This document shows positions 1-9,461 of a stretch of DNA of 35,516 bases, piece by piece; position 1 is the stretch's first letter; every line of letters begins with the position of its first letter. Source of the stretch: Planctomycetota bacterium (GTDB lineage: Bacteria; Planctomycetota; Planctomycetia; Pirellulales; Pirellulaceae); the NCBI GenBank assembly GCA_017303505.1, contig JAFLCP010000079.1, positions 1-35,516 of the forward strand. The letters run 5' to 3'. Position numbers and translations under genes: made by a program. The notes beneath the pieces were generated by a model. That model had not been told where the DNA came from. It ran no database searches and saw only the letters and a program-made list of their open reading frames with translations.

Positions 1-3000
1 TGATTGTCGCGGCGCTTTTGTTCGCTGTGATAGGCGGTTTTGCACTTCAAAACTTGGACATCGACGCATTTCCTGATACGACTCCTGTTCAGATCAAATC
101 AACACGGTCGCGCCGTCGCTGGCCTCGGAAGAGATCGAACGGCAGATCACGTATCCAGTTGAGCAATCCATTAGTGGCTTACGCGGACTTCAACAGCTTC
201 GTTCCATCTCGAAGTTTGGATTGTCCCAAGTGGTCGTTATTTTTGACGATTCGATCGACATCTACTTCGCTCGGCAATTGATAAACGAGCGGTTATCAAC
301 GGTTCAATTACCCGATGGTATCGCGCGTCCTCAGATGGGACCGGTTTCGACGGGCTTAGGCGAAGTTTTTCATTATGTGCTGGTTTATGACGGAGTCGAT
401 TTTTCCAAGGTGTCAAAGGCCGAGCGCATCAGCAGAATGACGGAGCTTAGGACGATCCATGATTGGGTCGTTAAGCCGCAGCTTCGTTCGGTGCGAGGGG
501 TGGCGGAAGTCAATAGCTGGGGCGGCTACGAGAAGCAGTATCAAGTGCGGCTCGATCCGGAACAGCTGGTCAAGTTTGGCCTGACATTCGAGCAAGTCTC
601 GGATGCAATCGAAGCCAATAACGAAAACGTCGGTGGTGGAACTGTATCCGACGGCAGCGAAATGCTGCTGGTGCACGGAGTCGGCCGGACGGTCAACCTG
701 AAAGAGATCGAAGACATCGTCATTACATCCGAGCAAGGCGTTCCTGTCCGCGTTCGAGATGTCGCAAGCGTCGAGATCGGTCACGAGATTCGTCGCGGAG
801 CAGTGACCGCTAACGGTCGCGGCGAAGCGGTGCTGGGACTGGGGTTTATGCTGATGGGAGAGAATAGTCATCACGTAACATGGGCGATAAAGAAAAAGGT
901 GCAGTCGATTCAAGCGAGCCTGCCGCCGGGAATTAAACTTCAAACTGTTTATGATCGCACCGAATTGATCGACCACGTTATCCATACCGTGCAAAAGAAT
1001 TTATTCGAGGGCGGTCTGTTGGTTGTGGCAGTACTATTCGTTTTCTTGGGAAATCTAAGGGCGGGAATCATTGTCGCCCTGGCGATTCCCTTGTCGATGC
1101 TGTTCGCGTTTTCGGGAATGCTGAAATTCGGAATCGCTGCGAGTTTGCTAAGTCTCGGTGCCATCGACTTTGGATTGGTTGTCGATAGCTCAGTGGTCAT
1201 GATCGAAAACTGCGTTCGTCATATGGCCCATCATCAAGGCAGTCGCAGTCGACTGCAAATCATTCGCGATGCAGCTATCGAAGTTCGAAAGCCGACAATG
1301 TTCGGCGAGTTAATTATCATGATCGTCTATCTTCCGATACTGACGCTGGAAGGTGTCGAAGGAAAGCTGTTTCGACCGATGGCCCTAACGGTCATCATGG
1401 CCCTTGCGGGGTCGATGGTACTATCGCTGACATTGATGCCTGTTCTAGCAAGCCTTTTCCTGCCCAAGAAAATTGAGGAGCGAGAACCGCTGCTGATTCG
1501 AATTCTCAAGCGACTTTATGCGCCTGTTTTGCATTTTACTATGCACCACAAAACCCTGGTGGTCGGATCGGCGTTGCTCTTACTCGTAAGCGTTTTTGCA
1601 CTCGTCGCTCCCAATCTCGGCTCCGAGTTTGTTCCCAGGCTTTCCGAGGGAGCAATAACGCTGAACGTCGTGCGTCTTGCAGGAACCACGATGGAAGAAT
1701 CGATCCGTTACAACACGCAAATGGAACAAGTGCTACTCGAAAAATTTCCGGACGAGATCGCTCAAGTGTGGAGTCGCGTTGGAACGGCTGAGGTAGCAAC
1801 GGACCCTATGGGCACGGAGTTGACCGACTTGTTCATTACCTTGCGTCCACGCAGCCAATGGAAACGAGCACAGCAGCAACAGGAACTCACGCAATTAGTG
1901 CAAGAGGAACTGCGCGATTTGCCCGGACCGAGGCTAGCTTTGTCGCAGCCAATCGAGATGCGGATGAACGAGATGATCTCTGGCGTTCGCTCCGATGTAG
2001 CAGCGATCTTGTACGGTGATGACCTCGACCTGATGGTGGCGAAAGCAACTGAGATTGAACGAGTTTTGAATTCGATTCCAGGTGCCACAGACGTCAAAGT
2101 AGAGCAAGTCAGTGGACAACCGATTCTTCAGATTCGAATTAAACAAGACGAGATCGCTCGCTACGGCGTATCGGCAAATTCAGTGATGAATCTAGTACGT
2201 GCATTGGGGACGCACAACGTAGGCGAAGTTTTCGAAGGACAATTGCGGTTCCCACTCATTATTCGTTTGCCTGAGAACGCTCGGACGAATCCAGAAGCGA
2301 TTGGACAGATTTTGGTTGGCACAGCCGCTGGTGAAAGGATTCCGCTTTCGCGTCTGGCAACGATCGAGAAGGTGCAGGGGCTTAATACGATCAAACGAGA
2401 TTGGTATCAACGGCGGAGTACCATCGAAGCCAATGTACGAGGTCGTGACTTAGGTAGTTTTGTTGCCGACGCGAAACAAGTTATCGCGCAGAAGGTAGCT
2501 CTCCCTACGGGACGATACCGCGTCGAATGGGGCGGCCAGTTCGAAAATCTACAACGTGCTCAAACTCGACTCATGATCGTCGTGCCACTTGCGCTGCTGA
2601 TGATATTGTCGTTGCTGTACATGACCTACCGCAATTGGGTCGATTCCTTGCGAGTCTTCACGGGCGTTCCCTTTGCGTGGATCGGTGGTATTCTCGCGTT
2701 GTGGATTCGCGATATGCCGTTCTCGATCTCGGCGGCAGTTGGCTTCATCGCTTTGTCAGGTGTCGCGGTGCTGGACGACATGCTTTTGGTTTCGACGATT
2801 CGGCAATTGCGTCGCCAAGGCCGATCGCTTGACCAAGCGGTCGAAGAAGCAGCGATGACTCGTCTGCGACCGATCCTAATGACAACACTTGTTGCGAGTC
2901 TTGGCTTCGTACCGATGGCATTTAGTGACGGCATGGGGTCTGAGGTACAACGCCCGCTGGCCACAGTCGTTATTGGTGGAGTTTGCAGCGCCATGATCAT

Positions 3001-3187
3001 GAGCTTGCTCGTGCTGCGCGTTCTTTACGTCGTTTTCAATTCACCGATCGACAAATCAGATCATGATCGTGACGACGATCCTGAACAACCCAATGCAGTT
3101 TCCCATTCCAATTCGGTTGAATTTCTTGAATCGTCTCCAGAGCGCTCGATTGAGCCTCGCGATAAAAGAAACCCCGTGTCGGTTTAA
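1..3187 (+). pseudogene. czcA: CzcA-type heavy-metal RND efflux pump, 5'-partial and frameshifted
   Basis: Inner-membrane proton-driven metal exporter of the HME-RND family, the energised part of a three-component pump. The reading frame entering from the left edge encodes a first transmembrane helix and the IDAFPD motif, then leaves frame near base 95. The rest, from about 95 to the stop at 3185-3187, continues in the next frame (QINTVAPSLASEEIERQITYP). One missing base in what should read CAGATCCAAATC explains this. Numbered from the GTG-type start at 221, the proton-relay signature D316-x5-D322-x6-E329 (AIDFGLVVDSSVVMIEN) is intact, which is the CzcA/CnrA class. Two large periplasmic loops and the usual twelve helices are present, and total length would be about 1,060 residues plus ~20 outside the window. 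The TM10-region motif usually read as VLNG is VLDD here. The strictly open frame from 221 would lack TM1 and so is probably not functional; a sequencing error would restore the gene. Confidence 0.85.
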
Positions 3188-3219
3188 CCCTTGATTCGGC
3201 GATGCCAAAGGAGCTTTTG

Positions 3220-3597
3220 ATGATGTACGAGTTGTTTTTTAGCCAGAGTATCCTTCGTCGGTTCTCGGCTTGTGCTTTGGTCGGTTTGAGTTTGGCAGGT
3301 TTTTCAGGATGCGGCAAATCGGAGAACGCATCAAACCCGAAATCATCGTCGACAGTGGCCAAGGACGGCGACCAGAGTCACGGGGGCTGGTGGTGCGTCG
3401 AGCACGGCGTGCCGGAGGCCGAATGCGCCCGATGTGACAAGTCACTGGTCGCAAAGTTCAAGGAGTCCGGAGATTGGTGCAAGGAGCACGATCGACCAGA
3501 ATCGCAGTGCTTCATCTGTGGACCTAAGCGATTTGAAAAGTTCGCTGCGGTCTACGAAGCAAAGACAGGTCGCCAGCCACCAAAACCATCTGAGTAG
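3220..3597 (+). CDS. Lipoprotein with two WCxEHxxPExxCxxC metal-site motifs
   Basis: Small exported protein of 125 residues. The start at 3220 is chosen over 3202 because AAAGGAG lies at 3207-3213, seven bases before it. A hydrophobic signal ends in a lipobox-like FSGC with C31 as the probable lipidated residue, followed by a Ser/Asn-rich spacer. The body holds two copies, 28 residues apart (first Cys C59 and C87), of a tryptophan-cysteine-x-glutamate-histidine-x-x-proline-glutamate-x-x-cysteine-x-x-cysteine pattern, an obvious candidate for metal coordination. In planctomycetes related motifs occur at the N-terminus of CusB-like adaptors; here the motif stands alone between an RND pump and a thioredoxin. 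Inferred role: periplasmic metal capture or transfer to the pump. Not assigned to a named family with certainty. Confidence 0.75.
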   Translation: MMYELFFSQSILRRFSACALVGLSLAGFSGCGKSENASNPKSSSTVAKDGDQSHGGWWCVEHGVPEAECARCDKSLVAKFKESGDWCKEHDRPESQCFICGPKRFEKFAAVYEAKTGRQPPKPSE

Positions 3598-3609
3598 AGA
3601 GGTGCTTAG

Positions 3610-4065
3610 TTGAAGCAAAGAGCAAGACTCATTGCCGTACTCATATTGATTGCATTGTTTGTCAGTACTGGGTTGGCTTGGGTCAAATTGCAACGTGGCG
3701 ATGGACTTGTTTCGCAGAACAAGTCTATCGAAAGGCGCAGTGTCACGAAAGTAACGGATTCAACGTTTCAGCATGAAGTCCTGGATTCGACAACTCCAGT
3801 GATGGTCGTGTTTCATGCTCCGTGGTGTCAACTGTGTCATGCGTTGATGCCAAAGCTCGAGTTGATCTCAAACCGGTTCGAAGGCAAAGTAAAGTTTGTC
3901 ACGGTTGACTGCGACGCGAACGAGTTCTCGCGTCAAAAGTACGCAATTAAACGCTATCCAACTTTGATCGTCTTCGACCAAGGCGAAGCGCTGAAAGAGA
4001 CTTCGGGACTATTGAGCCCCACTGAAATCGAGAGCTGGCTACGGGAAGAACTGTATGGACCATGA
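3610..4065 (+). CDS. Membrane-anchored thioredoxin-like protein (WCQLC)
   Basis: A 151-residue protein with an N-terminal signal anchor (about residues 7-25) and one thioredoxin fold. The redox motif is W72-C73-Q74-L75-C76 within APWCQLC, followed by the cis-proline region RYPTLIVF. The start is TTG at 3610, preceded by GAGAGG at 3596-3601; no ATG is better placed. It lies 12 bases after the metal-site lipoprotein gene and 82 bases before the P-type ATPase, so probably in one operon. Inferred role: reduction or isomerisation of cysteines in periplasmic proteins, such as the Cys-rich neighbour, under metal stress. Thioredoxin family assignment is secure; the partner is a guess. Confidence 0.85.
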   Translation: MKQRARLIAVLILIALFVSTGLAWVKLQRGDGLVSQNKSIERRSVTKVTDSTFQHEVLDSTTPVMVVFHAPWCQLCHALMPKLELISNRFEGKVKFVTVDCDANEFSRQKYAIKRYPTLIVFDQGEALKETSGLLSPTEIESWLREELYGP

Positions 4066-4147
4066 TTAGGAACTATGAATAGCTTAGGTCACGCATGTCT
4101 TCCGTGAGCCAACCAAAGATTCCCAGTTTTCATCAACAGGACGGATA

Positions 4148-6277
4148 ATGTCAAAGAAACTAGAATTTCGAGTTCAAGGCATGGACTGTGCCGAGGAAGT
4201 CGGCTTGCTCAAGCGAGAACTTGTGCCGCTCGTCGGGGAAGACTCGCTTGGCTTTGACTTGCTCAATCGAAAGTTGTCCGTGGATGCAAGCGATTCAACT
4301 ACAACTCCCAGCGATATCGAAGCAGCCATCAAACGAAGCGGCCTGACTGCGGTCCTTTGGCAGGATACTCCGACGGCGATAAGCCAATCCTTCTGGTCGC
4401 AACATCAACGAACCATCTTGACTGCGACTAGCGGATTTTTCGCGCTGTCTGGTTATGTTGTCGAGTTTACGGCTACTGCGCCTGTCAGTGCAATGTGGTT
4501 GACCGTTGCGAAAGCGTTCTACGCAATTAGCATTCTCGCAGGCTGCGGGATGGTCTTTCCGAAAGCTTGGCGTTCGTTGGTATTGCTTCGGCCGGATATG
4601 AACCTACTGATGACGGTTGCCGTCTCTGGTGCGATGTTGATTGGTGAATGGTCCGAAGGTGCAACGGTTGCGTTTTTGTTCTCGCTTTCATTATTGCTTG
4701 AATCATGGAGTGTTGGACGCGCTCGAAACGCTATTAGTAAATTGATGGACCTAAGTCCGCCAATGGCAAATCTCAAGTTGGCCGGTGGCGAAATACAAAC
4801 GGTGCCGCCCGCCGAGGTGACGGTGGGTTCGATCGTTGTAATTCGACCTGGTGATAAGCTGCCGCTGGATGGCAAAGTCATCGCTGGTTCAAGCAGCGTC
4901 AATCAAGCCTCGATCACAGGTGAAAGCGTACCAGTCGAAAAGAAAGTTGGTGATGTGGTCTTTGCCGGAACCATCAACGGCGATGGATTGCTTGAAGTAG
5001 AGACCACGAAAATCGCTAGCGACACTATGCTGGCTCAGATCATCCGCATGGTCGGTGACGCACAATCGAAACGGGCTCCGTCGGAGATGTGGGTCGAAAA
5101 GTTCGCAGCTATCTACACTCCTGCTGTGATGATCGCGGCGATTCTTGTCTTCATAGTTCCGCCGCTGCTGCTCGGCGGTGCATGGTCCGATTGGATTTAT
5201 CGCGCCCTTGTGTTGCTAGTGATTGCTTGCCCGTGTGCTTTGGTCATTTCAACGCCGGTCAGTATCGTTGCCGCGCTCGCTGCTGCTGCACGACATGGAG
5301 TATTGATCAAAGGCGGATTGTTTGTCGAGATACCATCAAAGCTTCGCGCAATCGCGCTCGACAAGACGGGAACGATCACGATGGGCAAGCCATCGGTGGT
5401 GCAGTTGGTTCCGATGAATGGCCACGACGAAGAAGAATTGCTTTTGCGGGCTGGTGCTTTGGAACAAAGTTCAACGCATCCGCTAGCACTCGCTATTGTG
5501 GCTGAAGTAAACTCGCGCGGATACAAACTACCAGTCGCCGAGCAATTCGGGATCATTCAAGGTAAGGGAGCCAAAGGTACGATCGATGGCAAGATGTATT
5601 GGCTTGGATCGCATCGGTATCTCGAAGAACGCGGACAAGAAACGCCCGACGTCCACGAACAACTTGAAGCCTTACAAGCGGCTGGTCGTTCGATTGTGGT
5701 CGTTGGCAATGATGCGCACGTCTGCGGCTTTATTGCCTTGGGCGATGCGATTCGACCTGAAAGTGCTGACACGATCGCTGAGCTTCATCGCTTAGGCGTC
5801 GAAAAGGTCGTCATGTTAACAGGCGACAATGCGGGCACCGCCTCGCTTGTATCCAAGGCGGTCGGCATCGACGAAGTCCAAGCAGAGTTACTGCCCGAAG
5901 ACAAGGTAAACGCGGTAGCAAATTTGGTTGAACGCTACGACCAAGTTGCCATGATCGGCGATGGCGTGAACGACGCACCCGCGCTCGCTCGAGCGACAAT
6001 CGGCATCGCGATGGGAGCCGTTGGAAGCGACGCCGCCATCGAAACTGCGGATATAGCACTGATGTCCGATGAGTTGGCGAAAGTCCCATGGCTAATCAAT
6101 CATTCACGCCGAGCAATGGCGATCATCAAGCAGAACATCATCTTCTCGCTCGCAATAAAATCGCTCTTCGTAGTGCTTACTTTTGCCGGCGTTTCTTCTC
6201 TTTGGGGCGCGATTGCGGCAGATACCGGTGCCTCGCTGCTGGTAGTCGCCAACGGCCTGCGATTGTTGAAAGCTTAA
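4148..6277 (+). CDS. P1B-type heavy-metal ATPase, Zn/Cd/Pb class (ZntA/CadA-like)
   Basis: ATP-driven exporter moving divalent soft metals from cytosol to periplasm. All core motifs are visible: T257-GES actuator loop, C361-P-C363 in TM6, phosphorylation site D405-KTGT, H444-P nucleotide-domain motif, MLTGDN, and G604-DGVND. K671 (TM7) and D692 in ADTGASLLVVANGLRLL (TM8) match the Zn/Cd/Pb subclass rather than Cu. The N-terminal HMA-like domain reads GMDC14-A-E-E, so the usual second cysteine of GMDCxxC is replaced by glutamate. Length 709 is normal for the family. ATG at 4148 follows CAGGACGG. It lies downstream of the thioredoxin gene and upstream of a His-rich secreted protein, consistent with handing metal on to periplasmic buffers and the RND system. 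Confidence 0.95.
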   Translation: MSKKLEFRVQGMDCAEEVGLLKRELVPLVGEDSLGFDLLNRKLSVDASDSTTTPSDIEAAIKRSGLTAVLWQDTPTAISQSFWSQHQRTILTATSGFFALSGYVVEFTATAPVSAMWLTVAKAFYAISILAGCGMVFPKAWRSLVLLRPDMNLLMTVAVSGAMLIGEWSEGATVAFLFSLSLLLESWSVGRARNAISKLMDLSPPMANLKLAGGEIQTVPPAEVTVGSIVVIRPGDKLPLDGKVIAGSSSVNQASITGESVPVEKKVGDVVFAGTINGDGLLEVETTKIASDTMLAQIIRMVGDAQSKRAPSEMWVEKFAAIYTPAVMIAAILVFIVPPLLLGGAWSDWIYRALVLLVIACPCALVISTPVSIVAALAAAARHGVLIKGGLFVEIPSKLRAIALDKTGTITMGKPSVVQLVPMNGHDEEELLLRAGALEQSSTHPLALAIVAEVNSRGYKLPVAEQFGIIQGKGAKGTIDGKMYWLGSHRYLEERGQETPDVHEQLEALQAAGRSIVVVGNDAHVCGFIALGDAIRPESADTIAELHRLGVEKVVMLTGDNAGTASLVSKAVGIDEVQAELLPEDKVNAVANLVERYDQVAMIGDGVNDAPALARATIGIAMGAVGSDAAIETADIALMSDELAKVPWLINHSRRAMAIIKQNIIFSLAIKSLFVVLTFAGVSSLWGAIAADTGASLLVVANGLRLLKA

Positions 6278-6497
6278 CTGCTCTCTGTTTTGCTAGCGTG
6301 CGTTATCGTATTTGGGCATTTTGACGTTCCACGTTCAAGCTGGATCAACATCCTGTAGGTGACCGAGCTCCAGTGAGCATCCACTTCATTCGGCTGATTC
6401 GGACTTTTCGTTAAAGGTGCCCCAATCGTTGATTCGATACCAAAGAGGAAGTCCCAGATCGGTTTTCGTTTCCACAGCTTCTGCCCTGGATTGCCCA

Positions 6498-6944
6498 ATG
6501 CTTCGCACTCCGTTAACACGATTCGCTCAATGCGCCGTGTTTGTGGCTGCGATCATATCCGCCTTGATCCCTCCCTCGTCGCTGGCTTGTACGCACTGCC
6601 TGCTGCAGGATGTGATTGAAATCGCCGGTTACCACTCTGATTGCGAACATGATCACGACGAGCATTCGTGCGAAGCTCCTTGCTCCGAATCGAATGACTA
6701 CGGTTCTCAGGACCAGCATCAAGACGACGATCACCATTCGCACCACGATTGTCCGCGCTGCATCGGTGGTTTTGAGAATGCGTTGATGCTTTCTGGCTCA
6801 GTTGATCGATTAGCCGATGTTGCGACTGTTACTCCAATGTGGTCGGCGTTAGGGTATCGGCCGCATTCGATGATGCGTATTCAGCATCTTCATCTTGACA
6901 CGTCCATTCGGTCGTCCTCTCTGCCAAACGTGCTGCGCATTTGA
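6498..6944 (+). CDS. His/Cys-rich secreted protein, putative periplasmic metal buffer
   Basis: The frame is open from a GTG at 6417, but the ATG at 6498 is preferred because it places a signal peptide at the N-terminus (MLRTPLTRFAQCAVFV..., cleavage plausible after SSLA). The mature part has an early CTHC, a dense Asp/His stretch (H-D-x-H repeats, about residues 45-85 of the short form) and a CPRC motif, then a less biased tail of ~60 residues. No enzyme motif is seen. Architecture resembles the gene at 8689: signal peptide, early cysteines, His-rich middle, Cys pair, tail ending in a hydrophobic residue. Inferred role: periplasmic metal binding. The ribosome site before 6498 is weak, so the start is uncertain. 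Confidence 0.65.
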   Translation: MLRTPLTRFAQCAVFVAAIISALIPPSSLACTHCLLQDVIEIAGYHSDCEHDHDEHSCEAPCSESNDYGSQDQHQDDDHHSHHDCPRCIGGFENALMLSGSVDRLADVATVTPMWSALGYRPHSMMRIQHLHLDTSIRSSSLPNVLRI

Positions 6945-6951
6945 TCCGAGC

Positions 6952-6980
6952 TTGGCGTTAACCAGCGCCAATTCTTTTCT
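6952..6980 (+). terminator. Weak terminator-like hairpin
   Basis: TTGGCG at 6952-6957 pairs with CGCCAA at 6966-6971 across an 8-base loop and is followed directly by TTCTTTTCT. It sits 7 bases after the stop of the His-rich gene and before the gap leading to the outer-membrane protein gene. The six-pair stem is short, so it may only attenuate read-through. Confidence 0.35.
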
Positions 6981-7061
6981 GTTCGGATCACTATTGGCAC
7001 TCGGTATTTTAACTCGAGAAAGCCATTAGCTACTCAATGCGTTGGCCTCGGAGGGATCTCC

Positions 7062-8609
7062 ATGAAAGTAAATGTTGCACGATGGATCGTCTGCGCAGCC
7101 GCTTGCATGGCGGTTGGCTGCAGTGGACTGAAGCGACACATCTGTCCAAGCGAGCAAGCAACGGTCTATGCATCCCCGAGTAGCGAGGCTGTCGCCACAG
7201 GTTTGCAAAGCGACGCCGTTAGCCAAAGCAAGACTGGCATCAATACACCGTTGGACGAAGACTACGCATTGCGAACTCAACCGGTTTCGCAAGCCGCGTA
7301 TGCTCATCAGTCGTCTCAAGCTGCCGGTGTAGTCGAACCCGCGTCCGTTGACGTTGTCATGGTCGATCCAGTGGCCTCGCCTGAAGCCATGGCAGACGGC
7401 GCGACGCTCGAAGAACTTCTGTCGCTTGCGTTCGCTAACAATCCCGCCATTAAAGAACTGGCCGCGACGACTCAGATCGCAGCAGGTTATCGCACACAAG
7501 TTGGTCTGTACGCCAATCCGATGCTAGGCTACCAGGGCCAACAGTTGGCTGACGCTGGGACAGATCAGCACCTACTATTCGTTCAACAGCAGATCATTAC
7601 CGGCGATAAGCGTGCACTGAATCGTGCTGTACTTAATGAGGCCGTACGAGCTCAAGTGCAAGAACTAGAAGCGCAGAAGTTTCGAGTTGCGACAGACATC
7701 AAGATCGCCTATTACGACAGCCTTCGAATTCAAGAACAACTCGCATCGATCGATCAGTTTTTTGAATTGCTGAAGCAAGGGGTGAATGCGGCTGAGAAAC
7801 GTATGCAAGCAGGCGAAGGCTCCAGGATCGACCTTTTACAGACTCAGGTTCAAATCAAGCAACTGGAACTTGATCGCAGACAGCTCTCAGCCTCGCTGTC
7901 GGCCCGACTGCGGGAGATCGTTGCTCTAGCTGGCATGCCGAACATGCAGCTACAGGCGGTCGCGGGAGAACTGCCAAAGCTTCCAGCGAGCCAAGACTGG
8001 AAAGCAATTGAAGACGGACTTGTTGCCACTAGTCCCGAGTACGCTGCCGCACAAGCTCGAATTCGTCAAGCCAGTGCAGCGATCCGACGTCAAGAATCTC
8101 AGCCCTTACCAAATCTAAGCGTCCAGTTCGGAGCAGGCGTCGATAACAGCACCGACTCGGGCATGATGAATGTGCAGGTTGGTGCTCCAATTCCAGTTTT
8201 CAACAAGAACCAAGGCAACATCGCTGCGGCTCGCGCTGAGTACTGCCGAGCGGTGCAAGAAGCACAGCGCATCGACAACGCGATTCGTGCGCGGCTCGCG
8301 ATTGCTTCTGGGGACTACGCTCGTGCAGCCGAGGCCGTCGACATGTACTTAAGCGAACTTTTGCCCGCTGCCCAAGAAACATTAGACCTAGCCGAGGGCG
8401 CATATCGAGCCGGTGAACAAGACTTTATCCAGCTACTGGTCACGCGACGAACGTACTTCGACACGAACCTAGCCTACATCGCAGCTCGTGCCCAACTGGC
8501 CACGGCGCAGGCACAAGTCGACGGTTATCTGCTGACGGGGGCGCTCAATGCTGTCATTAACAATAGCGGCGATGACTCTCTTCGGGGGCTGACCCTTGAC
8601 CAGGAATAA
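7062..8609 (+). CDS. TolC/CusC-type outer-membrane efflux lipoprotein
   Basis: A 515-residue outer-membrane channel component of a tripartite metal efflux pump. The signal sequence ends in AVGC20, a plausible lipobox, as is common for CusC/CzcC-type proteins. A ~90-residue linker precedes two alpha-helical outer-membrane efflux repeats (about residues 115-300 and 310-500), each with the long Ala/Gln-rich helices and the NPxL/F-type segments of the family (YANPMLGYQG; PLPNLSVQFGAGV, then GAPIPVFNKNQGNIAAARAEY). ATG at 7062 follows GGAGGG. It lies upstream of the adaptor (9462) and RND (10997) genes, with one small His-rich gene between, in the usual CBA order. Confidence 0.93.
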   Translation: MKVNVARWIVCAAACMAVGCSGLKRHICPSEQATVYASPSSEAVATGLQSDAVSQSKTGINTPLDEDYALRTQPVSQAAYAHQSSQAAGVVEPASVDVVMVDPVASPEAMADGATLEELLSLAFANNPAIKELAATTQIAAGYRTQVGLYANPMLGYQGQQLADAGTDQHLLFVQQQIITGDKRALNRAVLNEAVRAQVQELEAQKFRVATDIKIAYYDSLRIQEQLASIDQFFELLKQGVNAAEKRMQAGEGSRIDLLQTQVQIKQLELDRRQLSASLSARLREIVALAGMPNMQLQAVAGELPKLPASQDWKAIEDGLVATSPEYAAAQARIRQASAAIRRQESQPLPNLSVQFGAGVDNSTDSGMMNVQVGAPIPVFNKNQGNIAAARAEYCRAVQEAQRIDNAIRARLAIASGDYARAAEAVDMYLSELLPAAQETLDLAEGAYRAGEQDFIQLLVTRRTYFDTNLAYIAARAQLATAQAQVDGYLLTGALNAVINNSGDDSLRGLTLDQE

Positions 8610-8688
8610 GCGTCTCTGATTCGATCGCCGCTCAGACTGAACTAGTTACCTAACCGTCATTGCGGTATCATTAAAAGGTCCGCGTCCC

Positions 8689-9195
8689 ATGAACTTCAAT
8701 CGCGTAATTCGGAAAAGTTGGCTCGTAATGTTCTTTGCCATTCGCATGTTGACACTGGTTGCCTTCACCGCTCACGCGGTGCTCGGTTGCTGCTTGTCAC
8801 ATGGCAGTTGCATGCAAGAGCAAGCCGCCATCTTGACGGGGCATGGCTGCGACTACGATGAACATGCGTGCGATTCACATGCACACGATGATGAACACGC
8901 ATCGAACGCTCACGAGATAGCCACAGCGTCGATTGCCGATAAGGGCATTGATGCTTGCCCGTTAGAAGGGCACGGCCACTCCAATCATTGTGATGACGGC
9001 CAGTGCGTATTTGGAATCACCGGAGCTCCGACTAGTTTGTCAGACCTCCAATCCGCCGCCAATCCGGTTTGGATCAATGCGTCCGTTGACTTTTGGCAAC
9101 TTGCATCCCGAGCCGCTGACTTCGTTGGCAATTGGCTGGATGGTCCGCCCAAGACACCTCTTAATCGCGCCGTACACCAAGTGTGGCTAATCTGA
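8689..9195 (+). CDS. Second His/Cys-rich secreted protein
   Basis: A 168-residue protein with an N-terminal hydrophobic segment (about residues 11-30), then CC, CxxHGSC and a His/Asp-rich stretch (HGCDYDEHACDSHAHDDEH) followed by more H/C residues (CPLEGHGHSNHCDDGQC). The last ~60 residues are ordinary and end in VHQVWLI. The same plan is seen in the 6498 gene, suggesting paralogues, although identity is low by eye. It sits between the outer-membrane channel and adaptor genes. Inferred role: periplasmic metal chaperone or sponge feeding the pump. No catalytic motif seen. Confidence 0.7.
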   Translation: MNFNRVIRKSWLVMFFAIRMLTLVAFTAHAVLGCCLSHGSCMQEQAAILTGHGCDYDEHACDSHAHDDEHASNAHEIATASIADKGIDACPLEGHGHSNHCDDGQCVFGITGAPTSLSDLQSAANPVWINASVDFWQLASRAADFVGNWLDGPPKTPLNRAVHQVWLI

Positions 9196-9461
9196 TAGGG
9201 CATGCGCACGTCCCAGCAACAACTCATGTCGCTACTGGTCGATTCTTCAGCCCACAACCGTAGTTGAATTCCTGCTTCGCAAGAGCAATCCGATGTTTGC
9301 TACGTGTAACTCTGCGTTACCCGTAGTCTCGATTCTTGCATTGCTGGACTGAAACAACTGCTCACCTCAGATCAATGTGCATGCTCCCCTCCACGCACAT
9401 TTTAGATCGAGTGGCCGCGCGCTATCACCTTCGAAATGGATTTTCAATTGTCGAGTTCACT

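Noticed and set aside
90-100. Programmed ribosomal frameshift in the RND gene
   Set aside because: There is no slippery heptamer with a following pseudoknot, and the family is not known to use frameshifting; a one-base deletion is simpler.
413-994. 193-residue open frame on the - strand
   Set aside because: Lies wholly antisense to the RND pump and shows no protein features; a shadow of high-quality coding sequence.
9374-9401. Inverted repeat AATGTGC...GCACATT upstream of the adaptor gene as an operator
   Set aside because: Seven-base arms with a 14-base spacer, no regulator gene nearby and no match to a known metal-sensor operator; too weak to call.
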